Shown here: in pieces, positions 16,467 to 25,324 of the stretch
How the letters are laid out: each line of letters begins with the position of its first letter
Position numbering within the stretch: the stretch's first letter is position 1
Assembly: GCA_963522145.1 (NCBI GenBank)
Contig: CAUQXI010000011.1
Location: 49,528 to 113,527, forward strand
Length of the DNA: 64,000 bases
Source: Mesorhizobium_B sp963522145
Lineage (GTDB): Bacteria > Pseudomonadota > Alphaproteobacteria > Rhizobiales > Rhizobiaceae
Reading direction: 5' to 3'
Made by a program: the position numbers and the translations under genes
Notes under the pieces: generated by a model
Databases searched by the model: none
Told to the model about the DNA's origin: nothing
What the model saw: only the letters and a program-made list of their open reading frames with translations

Positions 16467-18578
16467 ATGAATACCCACCTTCCCGTTACGATCGGCCACT
16501 CGGCCTGCCCGCATGACTGCCCCTCCACCTGCGCGCTCGATGTGGAGGTGATCGAAGGAAAGCGCATTGGCCGCGTCCATGGCGCGAAGGCGAACACCTA
16601 CACGGCCGGCGTGATCTGCGCCAAGGTAGCCCGCTACGCCGAGCGCATCCACCATCCGGACCGGCTTCTCAAGCCCGTGGTGAGAAGCGGCGCGAAGGGC
16701 GAGGGCGGCTGGAAGGAAGCGAGCTGGGAGGCGGCGCTCGACCTCGTGGCGGAAAAGTTCATCCGCGCCGAGGAAGCTCACGGCTCGGAAGCCGTCTGGC
16801 CCAACTATTATGCCGGCACGATGGGCCTCGTGCAGCGCGACGGGATCAATCGCCTGCGCCATGCCAAGAAATATTCCGGTCTCTTCGACAGCATCTGCAC
16901 CAATCTCGCCTGGACCGGCTATGTCATGGGTACCGGCCGCCTGGCGGGACCTGATCCGCGCGAGATGGCGAAGTCCGACTGCGTGGTGATCTGGGGCACG
17001 AATGCCGTGGTCACGCAGGTGAACGTGATGACCCACGCCTTGCGCGCGCGAAAAGAGCGCGGCGCCAAGATCGTCGTGATAGACGTTTACGAGAACGCGA
17101 CGATGCGCCAGGCCGACCTCGGCCTCGTGCTGAAACCCGGCACGGACGGCGCGCTGGCCTGCGCGGTGATGCATGTCCTGTTCCGCGACGATCTCGCCGA
17201 CCGCGACTTCCTTGCGCGATGGACGGACGATCCGGCCGGCCTCGAAGCGCATCTCCAGTCTCGCACGCCGGAATGGGCGGCGGCGATCACCGGACTGCCG
17301 GTCAATGCCATCGAAGCCTTCGCGCGGCTGGTCGGCACCACGAAGCGCACGTTTTTTCGCTTAGGCTACGGCTTCTCGCGCCAGCGTAACGGCGCGGTGA
17401 ACATGCACGCGGCGCTTTCGATCGCGGCCGTTACGGGCGCCTGGGCCTATGAAGGCGGCGGCGCCTTCCATTCCAATTCGGGCATCTTCAAGCTGGACAC
17501 GGCCGAGATCCAGGGCGGAAGCTATGCTGATCCGCGCATCCGTCACCTCGATCAGTCGAAGATCGGCCGCGTCCTGACCGGCGATTCGGAGGCGTTGCAA
17601 GACGGTCCGCCCGTGACGGCCATGCTGATCCAGAACACCAACCCGGCCAATGTCGCGCCCGAACAGCGCCTGGTGAAGCGGGGCCTGCTGCGGAACGACC
17701 TGTTCACCTGCGTTCACGAGCAATTCATGACGGACACGGCGCAACTCGCCGATGTCGTTCTGCCGGCCACCATGTTCCTTGAGCATGACGACATCTACAA
17801 GGGCGGCGGGCAGCAGCACGTCACCCTCGGCTCAAAGCTGGTTGATCCGCCGGAAGGCCCGCGCACCAACCACTTCGTGATCGAGGAGCTCGCGCTGCGG
17901 CTCGGCGTATCGCACATGCCGGGCTTTGGAAAAACCGAGCGGGAGCTGATCGACGCCATGCTGGCCAAGCGCGGCCTCGGCGGGTTCGACGCGCTGCGCG
18001 AAAGCCGGTGGGCCGACATGCAGCCGCCCTTCGAGACCGCGCATTATACGAACGGCTTTGCCCATCCCGACGGCAAGTTCCGCTTCCGGCCCCAATGGAC
18101 GAACACGCCCGCGCCGAACAAGCCGCCGCGCTCCATGGGCCTGCAAGGTCCTCACGCCGATCTTCCGGTCTTCCCCGATCATGTCGACCTGATCGAAGTG
18201 GCCGATTCTGAGCACCCGTTCCGCCTCGCGACATCGCCCGCCCGCCAATTCCTCAATTCCACCTTCACGGAAACGCCCGGATCGCGCTCGCGCGAAGGCC
18301 GTCCGGAACTGCTGCTTCATCCCGACGACGCGGCCGATCTCGGCATCGCGGCCGGTGATCGCGTGGAGACCGGCAACAGCCGTGGCGAGGTGGTGCTTCA
18401 TGCCAAGCTGTTCGACGGCCTGCGCCGCGGCGTGGTGATCGCGGAAGGCATCTGGCCCAACGGCGCCCATGAGCGCGGGGAGGGGATCAACGTGCTGACG
18501 GGCGCGGATGCGGCGGCACCCTACGGCGGCGCGGCTTTCCACGACACCAAGGTGTGGCTGCGCAGGGCCGCGAGCTAA
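16467..18578 (+). CDS. Molybdopterin oxidoreductase (DMSO-reductase family), orphan
   Basis: A 703-residue enzyme with an N-terminal [4Fe-4S] binding pattern Cys14-x3-Cys18-x3-Cys22-x28-Cys51, then the molybdopterin-guanine-dinucleotide binding core (for example VVIWGTNAVVTQ, LIQNTNPANVAPE, DVVLPATMFLEHDD) and a C-terminal dinucleotide-binding domain (LATSPARQFLNST, ADLGIAAGDRVE). There is no Tat or Sec signal, so it is cytoplasmic. No iron-sulfur or membrane partner subunit is adjacent, unlike formate or nitrate enzymes. The substrate cannot be told from sequence; formate dehydrogenase-like or sulfoxide/N-oxide reductase roles are both possible. Its stop interleaves with that of the convergent purN. 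Confidence 0.88.
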   Translation: MNTHLPVTIGHSACPHDCPSTCALDVEVIEGKRIGRVHGAKANTYTAGVICAKVARYAERIHHPDRLLKPVVRSGAKGEGGWKEASWEAALDLVAEKFIRAEEAHGSEAVWPNYYAGTMGLVQRDGINRLRHAKKYSGLFDSICTNLAWTGYVMGTGRLAGPDPREMAKSDCVVIWGTNAVVTQVNVMTHALRARKERGAKIVVIDVYENATMRQADLGLVLKPGTDGALACAVMHVLFRDDLADRDFLARWTDDPAGLEAHLQSRTPEWAAAITGLPVNAIEAFARLVGTTKRTFFRLGYGFSRQRNGAVNMHAALSIAAVTGAWAYEGGGAFHSNSGIFKLDTAEIQGGSYADPRIRHLDQSKIGRVLTGDSEALQDGPPVTAMLIQNTNPANVAPEQRLVKRGLLRNDLFTCVHEQFMTDTAQLADVVLPATMFLEHDDIYKGGGQQHVTLGSKLVDPPEGPRTNHFVIEELALRLGVSHMPGFGKTERELIDAMLAKRGLGGFDALRESRWADMQPPFETAHYTNGFAHPDGKFRFRPQWTNTPAPNKPPRSMGLQGPHADLPVFPDHVDLIEVADSEHPFRLATSPARQFLNSTFTETPGSRSREGRPELLLHPDDAADLGIAAGDRVETGNSRGEVVLHAKLFDGLRRGVVIAEGIWPNGAHERGEGINVLTGADAAAPYGGAAFHDTKVWLRRAAS

Positions 18579-19288
18579 GGCGTCAGCCGCGCGAGATCCT
18601 CGAGGTTCTGCTCGGCGCGGGCAGCGGCCGGAACGATGAGGCTCTCGAGCCTCTGGTCCGCGGCGTGACCCTGCGTGAAGACCGTGCGCGCTCCATCCAT
18701 GCGCGCAACCCCCTCAGCCACCATGCGCAACGCAAGCGGATAAAGCCGGTGTTCCGCCTTCAACACGCGGGCCGCGAGGCTGGCTTCCGTATCGTCGCCA
18801 GAGACGGGCACGGCCGCCTGCGCGATGATCGGACCGTTATCGAGCACGTCCGTCACGAAATGAACGGAACAGCCGTGGATCAGCACGCCTGCCTCAAGCG
18901 CGCGCCGATGCGTGTCGAGACCGGGAAAGCTCGGCAGAATCGAGGGGTGGATGTTGAGCAGGCGCCCTTGCCAGCGCGCAACAAAGGCCGGTGAGAGCAG
19001 GCGCATGAAGCCGGCGAGGCAGACAATCTCGGCGCCCGCCTCTTCAAGGGCGCTATTGATAGCCGCCTCATGTGCGAGCTTGTCCGCGAAGTCGTTGCGA
19101 ACGATCGCGCGCACGGGCACGCCCGCCTTTTGGGCCGCTTCGAGCCCGGCGGCGTCCGCACGGTCCGAGATCACGAGGCATACATGCGCCGGATAGTCCG
19201 GCTCCGCAGCGGCTGCGAGCAGCGCCTTCATGTTCGAGCCGCGTCCCGAGATCAGGATCGCAACGGATTTGCGCAGCGTTCCGTTCAC
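18575..19288 (-). CDS. purN: Phosphoribosylglycinamide formyltransferase
   Basis: Transfers a formyl group from 10-formyl-THF to GAR in purine synthesis. It has the N-terminal ILISGRGSNMKAL nucleotide loop, the catalytic NIHPSILPSFPG block (Asn and His) and the Asp-containing HFVTDVLDNGPII. At 237 residues it is slightly longer than E. coli PurN because of a C-terminal extension. The GTG start overlaps the purM TGA stop (GTGA), so the two are coupled. The last four bases overlap the stop of the convergent molybdoenzyme gene. Confidence 0.96.
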   Translation of the reverse strand: MNGTLRKSVAILISGRGSNMKALLAAAAEPDYPAHVCLVISDRADAAGLEAAQKAGVPVRAIVRNDFADKLAHEAAINSALEEAGAEIVCLAGFMRLLSPAFVARWQGRLLNIHPSILPSFPGLDTHRRALEAGVLIHGCSVHFVTDVLDNGPIIAQAAVPVSGDDTEASLAARVLKAEHRLYPLALRMVAEGVARMDGARTVFTQGHAADQRLESLIVPAAARAEQNLEDLARLTP

Positions 19289-20346
19289 AGCGCGAGCGTC
19301 CCGCGGAAGATCACGCCCTCCGCCCGGCGCGGCACGATGCGGCCGATCGGCGTCACCGTTTCACCCGCCTGTTGAAGCACGGCCGCCACCTGCGCGGCCT
19401 GACCGGCTGCGGCGACCACCACCATTCCGATCCCGCAATTGAAGGTCCGCATCATCTCAGTGGACTCCGCATTGCCGCTCTGTGCGAGCCAGGAGAACAC
19501 AGGCGGCACGTCGATGGCATCTAGATCGAGCTCCGCCGCGAAGTCCGGCGGAAGGATGCGGGGGATATTGTCGATGAAGCCGCCGCCCGTGATATGCGCC
19601 AGCGCCTTCAGGCCGTGGGTGTTGCGGATCGCCTGAAGCAGCGGCCGCACATAGATGCGCGTCGGCTCCAGCAGCGCCTCGCCTGTCGTGGACCCGTTCA
19701 CCCACGGCGCGGGCGCGTCCCATGCCAACCCCGCATCGGCTACGATGCGGCGCACCAGCGAGAATCCGTTCGAATGGATGCCGGACGAAGCGAGGCCGAG
19801 CAGAACGTCGCCTTCCGCGATGTCGTTGGTGGGCAGGAGCTGGCCACGCTCGGCCGCGCCCACTGCGAAGCCGGCGAGGTCATAGTCGCCTTCCCGGTAA
19901 AGGCCTGGCATCTCGGCAGTTTCGCCGCCGATCAGCGCGCAGCCGGCCTGCCGGCAGCCTTCCGCGATGCCCGCCACGATTGCCGCGCCTTCCTCGGGGT
20001 CGAGCTTTCCTGTCGCGTAGTAATCGAGAAAGAAGAGCGGCTCGGCGCCCTGCACCACGAGGTCGTTGACGCACATCGCAACGAGATCGATTCCGATCGT
20101 GCCGTGCAGTCCGGTCTCGATGGCGATCTTCAGCTTGGTGCCGACCCCGTCATTGGCGGCCACCAGCACCGGGTCGGTGAAGCCTGCCGCCTTGAGGTCG
20201 AACAATCCGCCGAAGCCTCCGATCTCGCCGGCGCCCGGCCGCAGCGTGGTGCGCACGATGGGCTTGATCAGATCGACCATGCGGTTGCCCGCGTCGATGT
20301 TCACGCCGGCCTGCGCGTAGCTCGCTCGCTCTTTATTGTCCGTCAT
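19285..20346 (-). CDS. purM: Phosphoribosylformylglycinamidine cyclo-ligase
   Basis: A 353-residue AIR synthetase, catalysing ATP-dependent ring closure of FGAM to AIR. Recognised by SYAQAGVNIDAGN, GGFGGLFDL, NDGVGTKLKIA, IGGETAEMPG and LASSGIHSNGFSL. The ATG at 20346 starts at MTDNKERASY; the upstream in-frame extension is not conserved-looking. It is first in a purM-purN operon and divergent from the phosphatidyltransferase gene. Confidence 0.97.
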   Translation of the reverse strand: MTDNKERASYAQAGVNIDAGNRMVDLIKPIVRTTLRPGAGEIGGFGGLFDLKAAGFTDPVLVAANDGVGTKLKIAIETGLHGTIGIDLVAMCVNDLVVQGAEPLFFLDYYATGKLDPEEGAAIVAGIAEGCRQAGCALIGGETAEMPGLYREGDYDLAGFAVGAAERGQLLPTNDIAEGDVLLGLASSGIHSNGFSLVRRIVADAGLAWDAPAPWVNGSTTGEALLEPTRIYVRPLLQAIRNTHGLKALAHITGGGFIDNIPRILPPDFAAELDLDAIDVPPVFSWLAQSGNAESTEMMRTFNCGIGMVVVAAAGQAAQVAAVLQQAGETVTPIGRIVPRRAEGVIFRGTLAL

Positions 20347-20513
20347 CGCCTCGCTCGTCGCCGCTTGCCGATCGCCTCGGCTCTTGGCATGGAAGCCGAT
20401 GTGCCTGCAAGGCGGGCCGGGTGCGCGACGACAGAACGCCGCCTTCCTCCTTGCATGCCGCCCCGCTACCACTCATCCTCGCGCCGGTGGCGCCGTTTTC
20501 ATTGAAGCATCCC

Positions 20514-21071
20514 GTGACCATTCCCAACCTCATCACCATCATGCGCTTCCTCCTGGTGCCAGGAGTGGTTTTCGCGCTGCTTACGGGACACATGGATTGG
20601 GCTTTGGTCGGCTTTGTCGTAGCCGGCATCTCGGACGGCGTGGACGGTTTCATAGCGCGCCATTTCGATCAGCGCTCGGTGCTCGGCGCCTATCTCGATC
20701 CCGTTGCCGACAAGCTCCTTCTCGTGTCCGTCTTCGTGGTGCTCGGCCTGATGGGGCAACTGCCGCTCTGGCTCGTGATCACCGCCGTGTCGCGCGACGC
20801 GCTGATCATCGCGGCCGTGCTGATGTCGGCGGTGATGGGTCATCCGGTGGAGATGAAGCCGCTCTTCGTGTCCAAGGCGAATACGGCGGTGCAGATCATC
20901 CTTGCCGCGCTTGTTCTTGCGCAGCTTGCCGTCGCGCCCGGCATCGAGGCGGTGAAACCGGCGCTGGTGATCGTGAGCGGCATCTTGACCGTTGCTTCGG
21001 CCGCGGCCTATCTCGTCGGCTGGCTGAAACACATGGGCGGATATGGCGAAGGTGGATCCTCAACCGGTTGA
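20514..21071 (+). CDS. CDP-alcohol phosphatidyltransferase family protein
   Basis: An integral membrane phospholipid enzyme of about 185 residues. The catalytic motif is complete: SDGVDGFIAR followed by GAYLDPVADK. Hydrophobic helices cover most of the rest. It is distinct from the pgsA at 9.6 kb in this window. It could make cardiolipin or another CDP-diacylglycerol-derived lipid; the exact alcohol is not deducible. The start is uncertain: GTG 20514 (VTIPNLITIMRF) fits the family, while a GTG at 20421 would add 31 residues. It overlaps the next gene by 29 bases. Confidence 0.87.
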   Translation: MTIPNLITIMRFLLVPGVVFALLTGHMDWALVGFVVAGISDGVDGFIARHFDQRSVLGAYLDPVADKLLLVSVFVVLGLMGQLPLWLVITAVSRDALIIAAVLMSAVMGHPVEMKPLFVSKANTAVQIILAALVLAQLAVAPGIEAVKPALVIVSGILTVASAAAYLVGWLKHMGGYGEGGSSTG

Positions 21072-22206
21072 GGTTGCGGTGGCCGATGCCACCGCGGCGG
21101 CCGCGTTTCGTCGCCAGGTACGCTTCTGGATTGCGGCGACCGTCGCGGTCGTCGTTTTCTTCTTCCTGTTCAGCAGCATCCTCCTGCCGTTCATCGCCGG
21201 CATGGTTCTGGCCTATTTCCTTGACCCCGTCGCCGATCGGCTGGAGCGGCTGGGCCTGTCGCGCCTCATGGCCTCGATCGTGATCCTGATCGGCTTCGTG
21301 GTCCTGGTTGCGCTGGGGCTGACCATCCTGATCCCCGTGCTCGTGACGCAATTCCGCGAGCTGGGCAGCAACCTTCCGGGCTACTTCAGACAGCTGCAAA
21401 CCTTGCTCACGAGCTTCGATCCGCAATGGCTCGAACAGCGCTTCGGCGTGGACGCGACCGACCTGCGCAGCGGGCTCGAGTCGCTATTTTCGTCGGGCGC
21501 CGGCTTCGCGACCACGGTATTCGCCTCGATCTGGCAGTCGGGGCTCGCCCTCGTAAACATTGCCGGGCTCTTCGTGGTCACGCCCGTGGTCGCCTTCTAC
21601 ATGCTGCTCGACTGGGACCGCATGGTGGCCTCGATCGATTCCTGGATCCCGCGCGATCATGTCCTGACCGTTCGCCGTCTTGCCGTGGAGATCAACGCGG
21701 CCACGGCCGGCTTCGTGCGCGGGCAGGGGGCTCTCTGCTTGATCCTCGGCACCATGTATGCGGTCGGCCTGACGCTGGTCGGCCTGAACTTCGGCATCCT
21801 GATCGGACTCTTCGCCGGGCTGATCAGCTTCATCCCCTATATTGGCTCGCTGGTGGGCCTTGTTCTGGCAATCGGCGTGGCGCTGGTGCAGTTCTGGCCG
21901 GACTGGATCTGGGTGGTTGCCACGGCCTGCGTGTTCTTTGTGGGCCAGTTCATCGAGGGCAACATCCTCCAGCCCAAGCTCGTCGGGAAGAGCGTGGGCC
22001 TCCATCCGGTCTGGCTGATGTTCGCGCTTTTCGCCTTCGGCGCGTTCTTCGGCTTCGTGGGGCTGCTGATCGCCGTGCCGCTGGCCGCCGCTGTGGGTGT
22101 CCTCGTTCGTTTCGCTCTCGCGCGTTATCTCGAATCGCCACTCTACAAGGGGCGGGCCGCCGTGCTGATCCGCGACCCCGCCGCCGACATCGCCGCGGAT
22201 ATCTGA
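21043..22206 (+). CDS. AI-2E family transporter (PerM-like)
   Basis: A 387-residue multi-pass membrane protein of the AI-2E exporter/UPF0118 family. Three hydrophobic helices lie near residues 28-105, followed by a soluble loop (about 110-170) and five more helices, with the family blocks PVVAFYMLLDWDRM, GLISFIPYIGSLVG and EGNILQPKLVGKSVGLHP. Members export autoinducer-2 or act in Na+/H+ exchange; here the substrate is unknown. It overlaps the phosphatidyltransferase gene and is followed 4 bases later by hdaA, so the three are probably one transcript. Confidence 0.92.
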   Translation: MAKVDPQPVEVAVADATAAAAFRRQVRFWIAATVAVVVFFFLFSSILLPFIAGMVLAYFLDPVADRLERLGLSRLMASIVILIGFVVLVALGLTILIPVLVTQFRELGSNLPGYFRQLQTLLTSFDPQWLEQRFGVDATDLRSGLESLFSSGAGFATTVFASIWQSGLALVNIAGLFVVTPVVAFYMLLDWDRMVASIDSWIPRDHVLTVRRLAVEINAATAGFVRGQGALCLILGTMYAVGLTLVGLNFGILIGLFAGLISFIPYIGSLVGLVLAIGVALVQFWPDWIWVVATACVFFVGQFIEGNILQPKLVGKSVGLHPVWLMFALFAFGAFFGFVGLLIAVPLAAAVGVLVRFALARYLESPLYKGRAAVLIRDPAADIAADI

Positions 22207-22210
22207 CCCC

Positions 22211-22912
22211 GTGGGTGATAGGCCCGGGCCGCGCCAGTTGCCCCTCGCTCTTGGACATTCCACTGCCGCGACACGCGACGATCTCGCGGTCTCGGAAGCG
22301 AATCGCCACGCCGTCGAACTGATCGAGCGGTGGCCCGCTTGGCCATCGCCGGTGGTGATCCTGTCGGGACCATCCGGCTCGGGCAAGAGCCATCTTGCCG
22401 CGATCTGGAAGCACAGAGCGCAGGCAGCCGAGTTTTCCGGCAGCAACATCCCTCCTGACGCGTTCGGACCAGAAGCCGTTCCTGCCACGCTGATCGACCA
22501 CATCGATGCAGCTGCGATCGACGAGAACGGCTTGTTTCATCTGATCAACGCAGTGCAGGCGCGCGGCGGGCACCTGCTTCTCGTCGGGCGTGGTTCTCCT
22601 TCGAACTGGAACGTTTCGCTGCCCGACCTTCGCTCTCGCCTGCGCGCCGCAACCGCAACGGAGCTCGGCGCACCGGAGGAAGAGCTGCTCACGGCGGTCA
22701 TCGCGAAGCTTTTCGCCGACCGCCAAGTCGAGGTGGAGCCGCATGTCGTGCAGTTTCTTGTCCGTCGCATGGACCGCTCCCTGGCCGAAGCCGTCCGTGT
22801 CGTAGCGGCGCTTGATCGGCTGTCGCTGGAAGGCAAGCGTCCGATCACGCGCAGCTTGGCGAACTCGGTGCTGAGTGAGCGCGATGCACCGCGTGATACG
22901 GATAATGATTGA
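22211..22912 (+). CDS. hdaA: DnaA regulatory inactivator (HdaA)
   Basis: A 233-residue protein homologous to the AAA+ part of DnaA but lacking the DNA-binding domain IV. An N-terminal beta-clamp-binding motif QLPLAL (residues 9-14) is present, followed by Walker A GPSGSGKS (53-60) and a Walker B-like segment near LIDHIDA. This architecture is that of Hda/HdaA, which together with the clamp stimulates ATP hydrolysis by DnaA to prevent re-initiation. Start is GTG. Some annotations call it a DnaA-family protein. It is followed by tRNA-Pro. Confidence 0.88.
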   Translation: MGDRPGPRQLPLALGHSTAATRDDLAVSEANRHAVELIERWPAWPSPVVILSGPSGSGKSHLAAIWKHRAQAAEFSGSNIPPDAFGPEAVPATLIDHIDAAAIDENGLFHLINAVQARGGHLLLVGRGSPSNWNVSLPDLRSRLRAATATELGAPEEELLTAVIAKLFADRQVEVEPHVVQFLVRRMDRSLAEAVRVVAALDRLSLEGKRPITRSLANSVLSERDAPRDTDND

Positions 22913-23003
22913 TCAGCTCGCCGCGTGCGAGGCGATGACTGCCGTCTGAAATTTCCCGGCTTGCGCCAAGCCGCGCACGCCCGTAGGAGAACGACACCGC
23001 GTT

Positions 23004-23080
23004 CGGAGTGTAGCGCAGCCTGGTAGCGCACCTGATTTGGGATCAGGGGGTCGCAGGTTCGAATCCTGCCACTCCGACCA
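23004..23080 (+). tRNA. tRNA-Pro (TGG)
   Basis: A 77-base tRNA with a 7-bp acceptor stem (23004-23010 with 23070-23076), an anticodon loop TTTGGGA giving anticodon TGG (23038-23040), a T-arm with GTTCGAA and an encoded CCA end. Confidence 0.97.
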
Positions 23081-23108
23081 GCGCGGTTTAATGATCGTGG
23101 AGCTTTCA

Positions 23109-23414
23109 ATGGCAGCGCGCATCTTCAGCCCGGCCAAGACGGCCATGCAGTCGGGCAAGGCCAAGACCGGTTACTGGGTTCTCGAATTCGATCCGGCTGC
23201 GCCGCGCACCATCGACCCGTTGATGGGCTATACCTCGTCGGGCGACATGCAGTCCCAGATCCGCCTGTCTTTCGAAACGCGCGATGCCGCCGTGGCTTAT
23301 GCCGAAAAGCACGGCATCGAGTTCCGCGTGGAGGAGCCGCAGGAAAGCAAGCGGCGCCAGATTTCCTATTCCGACAATTTCCGTTATGACCGGAAGGTGC
23401 CCTGGACCCACTGA
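23109..23414 (+). CDS. NDUFS4-like complex I accessory protein
   Basis: A 101-residue protein of the ETC complex I subunit (NDUFS4/ETC_C1) family. It begins MAARIFSPAKTAMQSGKAKT and contains the family blocks WVLEFDP, PLMGYTSSGDM and QIRLSFETRDAAVAYAEKHG, ending ISYSDNFRYDRKVPWTH. The mitochondrial homologue stabilises the NADH-binding arm of complex I; alphaproteobacteria share it. It starts 28 bases after tRNA-Pro and ends 31 bases before tRNA-Arg, so it may be co-transcribed with them. The nuo operon itself is not in this window. Confidence 0.92.
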   Translation: MAARIFSPAKTAMQSGKAKTGYWVLEFDPAAPRTIDPLMGYTSSGDMQSQIRLSFETRDAAVAYAEKHGIEFRVEEPQESKRRQISYSDNFRYDRKVPWTH

Positions 23415-23445
23415 GTTCAGCGCATCGCGGCTTGCACCAGTTCTC

Positions 23446-23522
23446 GGTCCCGTAGCTCAGCCGGATAGAGCACCGGCCTTCTAAGCCGATGGTCGCAGGT
23501 TCGAATCCTGCCGGGATCGCCA
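23446..23522 (+). tRNA. tRNA-Arg (TCT)
   Basis: A 77-base tRNA. The acceptor stem GGTCCCG pairs with CGGGATC (one G-T pair). The anticodon loop CTTCTAA gives anticodon TCT, the T-arm has GTTCGAA, and CCA is encoded. Confidence 0.96.
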
Positions 23523-23761
23523 AGCTTTCAATGACTTAGATGTTGCGTAAATGCCGAGTTCCAACTCGTGTAGGAGGTGAGCTCCAGCTTTTCGCCCGCC
23601 TTCCTCCGCTGCCTCGTGAAGCGTGTTGATCGCTTCTCCAGGCTTGGCGCCCTGCAAGGCCTTGGTCGGTGTACGCTCAGGCAGCGGCGTTGGAGTAGCT
23701 GCAGTCACGCTTCTGCGGCAGCGCGCCCTCGTCCTAGAAGCGTAGCTGGGGAGGCAGCCTG

Positions 23762-25024
23762 TTATCGGCTGCGGGAAAGCGCGACGAGTCGCGGCGCGGA
23801 AGCGGAGAGCGCAGGTGCGTCTTTGAGCCTTGGCACCACAATGATCTGATCGATCGCACCACGTCGGAATGCAGCAAGGAAGCGCCGATAGTCTTTGAAG
23901 ACGATGCAGCCGCTGGAATCGCCCGGCACTCGAAGAAGGTAGGTATGCGCCAGAAGTCCGACGCGGCCGTGTGGAGCGATACCATTGACCGGCGTCAACC
24001 GAATAGCGTCCACACCGTGGAAGCGCTTCTCGCGCATTGATAGCCGGTAGGTGGAAGGCGGAGTTGATCCGCGCATTTTCACATGAACGTATTTCGGATT
24101 GTCGCGCATCGCGCCCCGTCCGGAATGTGCCTCCAGCTTCTCGCCATTCGGCATATGAACCACACCCGCCGAGATGTCATAGATGGCGGTCCGCTTCTTG
24201 CCCCCGAGTCCCGGCCAGGGGATCAACGCAGGCTTAGGGCCGGCCTCCTCTTCGGCGGCCGGATTGTCAGGCCGCGCATATGCCAAGATCGGAGCCGATC
24301 GCTCGAGTCTCGAGGCAGGCTCCGCACGTGGCACTTGTGTTGCGGGACGAAAGCTCGGGGCGACAATATGGTCGGGTAGATCTGCCAGCACTTCGGCCTT
24401 CTGCTCGCCTACCAAGCTCTGCACCGCGCTTCCGGATGCCACATGCAGCGAGACAGATTGTTGGTCAGCGGGGGTCGATGCGGAAAGAGAGGCCAGCTGC
24501 ACGCGCGCCTGCGAATGGAAGTGGCGATCATCAGGCGGCGTCGCGGGACGAGGTCCAAATCCGCTGGCCAAACTGACCTCGCTTGGCCGGGCAAGAAGGC
24601 GCGAGAGAGAAGGAGCGCGTTCGGCTGACGTGCTGGCGGCAAAGCGCTGCGCGAATGCCGAGCCGGACAAGGGATGGATTGCGGCCTTTGAAGCGCTCGG
24701 GCGTGCGCGGTCGCGGCGATCATCAGCTGCAAAGGCAGCTGCACTTGCCGGCTGAGAAGCAAGGCGGGCAGCCGTGTCGATCCTTGTTTGAAGCCGTGCC
24801 TGCTTCACCGGGCTGATAGCCGCAGCGGCGGCATGAGCTGCTGTGGGAACAACCATCGACGCCCAAGCTCCACCGAGCACCCCGCACATCATCGCCGCGG
24901 CGAAGCGGTTGTTCGAGCGGCGACGCATGTCTTGGCGAGCAGCGGCAGCGCGCATAAGCAGGGATAGAACGACCAACTTGGTTCTTTCTGGTTGTGGCAG
25001 ACGGGGCCTTATGCGCTCATTCAT
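23762..25024 (-). CDS. DUF2778 (Tlde1-like) envelope protein
   Basis: A 420-residue protein whose C-terminal 120 residues match the DUF2778/Tlde1 fold, an L,D-transpeptidase-like domain: AIYDISAGVVHMPNGEKLEAHSG, MRGSTPPSTYRLSMRE and a HTYLLRVPGDSSGC block giving candidate catalytic His360 and Cys373. The N-terminus has a basic stretch and a hydrophobic segment (about 40-65, ending PTAAHA) that looks like a late signal peptide, so the true start may be an internal ATG at 24928. Residues about 75-300 are Ala/Ser/Pro-rich and probably disordered. Tlde1 of Salmonella is a type VI toxin, but no T6SS gene is here and stand-alone rhizobial members probably act on the cell's own peptidoglycan. Confidence 0.85.
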   Translation of the reverse strand: MNERIRPRLPQPERTKLVVLSLLMRAAAARQDMRRRSNNRFAAAMMCGVLGGAWASMVVPTAAHAAAAAISPVKQARLQTRIDTAARLASQPASAAAFAADDRRDRARPSASKAAIHPLSGSAFAQRFAASTSAERAPSLSRLLARPSEVSLASGFGPRPATPPDDRHFHSQARVQLASLSASTPADQQSVSLHVASGSAVQSLVGEQKAEVLADLPDHIVAPSFRPATQVPRAEPASRLERSAPILAYARPDNPAAEEEAGPKPALIPWPGLGGKKRTAIYDISAGVVHMPNGEKLEAHSGRGAMRDNPKYVHVKMRGSTPPSTYRLSMREKRFHGVDAIRLTPVNGIAPHGRVGLLAHTYLLRVPGDSSGCIVFKDYRRFLAAFRRGAIDQIIVVPRLKDAPALSASAPRLVALSRSR

Positions 25025-25324
25025 GGCTTCAATATGAAAGAGAGTAGTAACCAAGATGTTTAACTTGGCTGGCGCGTTCCTAGGGTCGCATGTGCGCGGG
25101 CATCCCCGCTGCCTCGATAGTGCGGTGATCCGGGGGCGGCGAGCCATGATGGAATTTGTCTCCGCGGCCATGTGGAAGCCGGACGGCGGCGTTGCGCTCA
25201 TCGCTGCTTTCTCACCAGGCGAGAGTTGTCGGATCAGCCATGCGATCTAGGCGCGGCGGAAGAACGCCACGGCGCCTGCTCGATCTGCGCGGATCGCTTC
25301 GACTTTCGCCAGACTTGGCGGGCT
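25025..25324. other. Spacer between the DUF2778 gene and the acyltransferase
   Basis: Three hundred bases with no credible gene. It should hold the promoter of the minus-strand DUF2778 gene. A weak inverted repeat (CCAAG…CTTGG, 25051-25068) is the only visible structure. Confidence 0.5.

Noticed and set aside
22913..23164. Minus-strand frame with WQDSNLRPPDPK
   Set aside because: It crosses tRNA-Pro in antisense and is the same artefact.
23481..23708. A 75-residue minus-strand frame ending RQDSNLRPSA
   Set aside because: Its end reads through tRNA-Arg in antisense; the RQDSNLRP string is the well-known spurious translation of tRNA T-arms.
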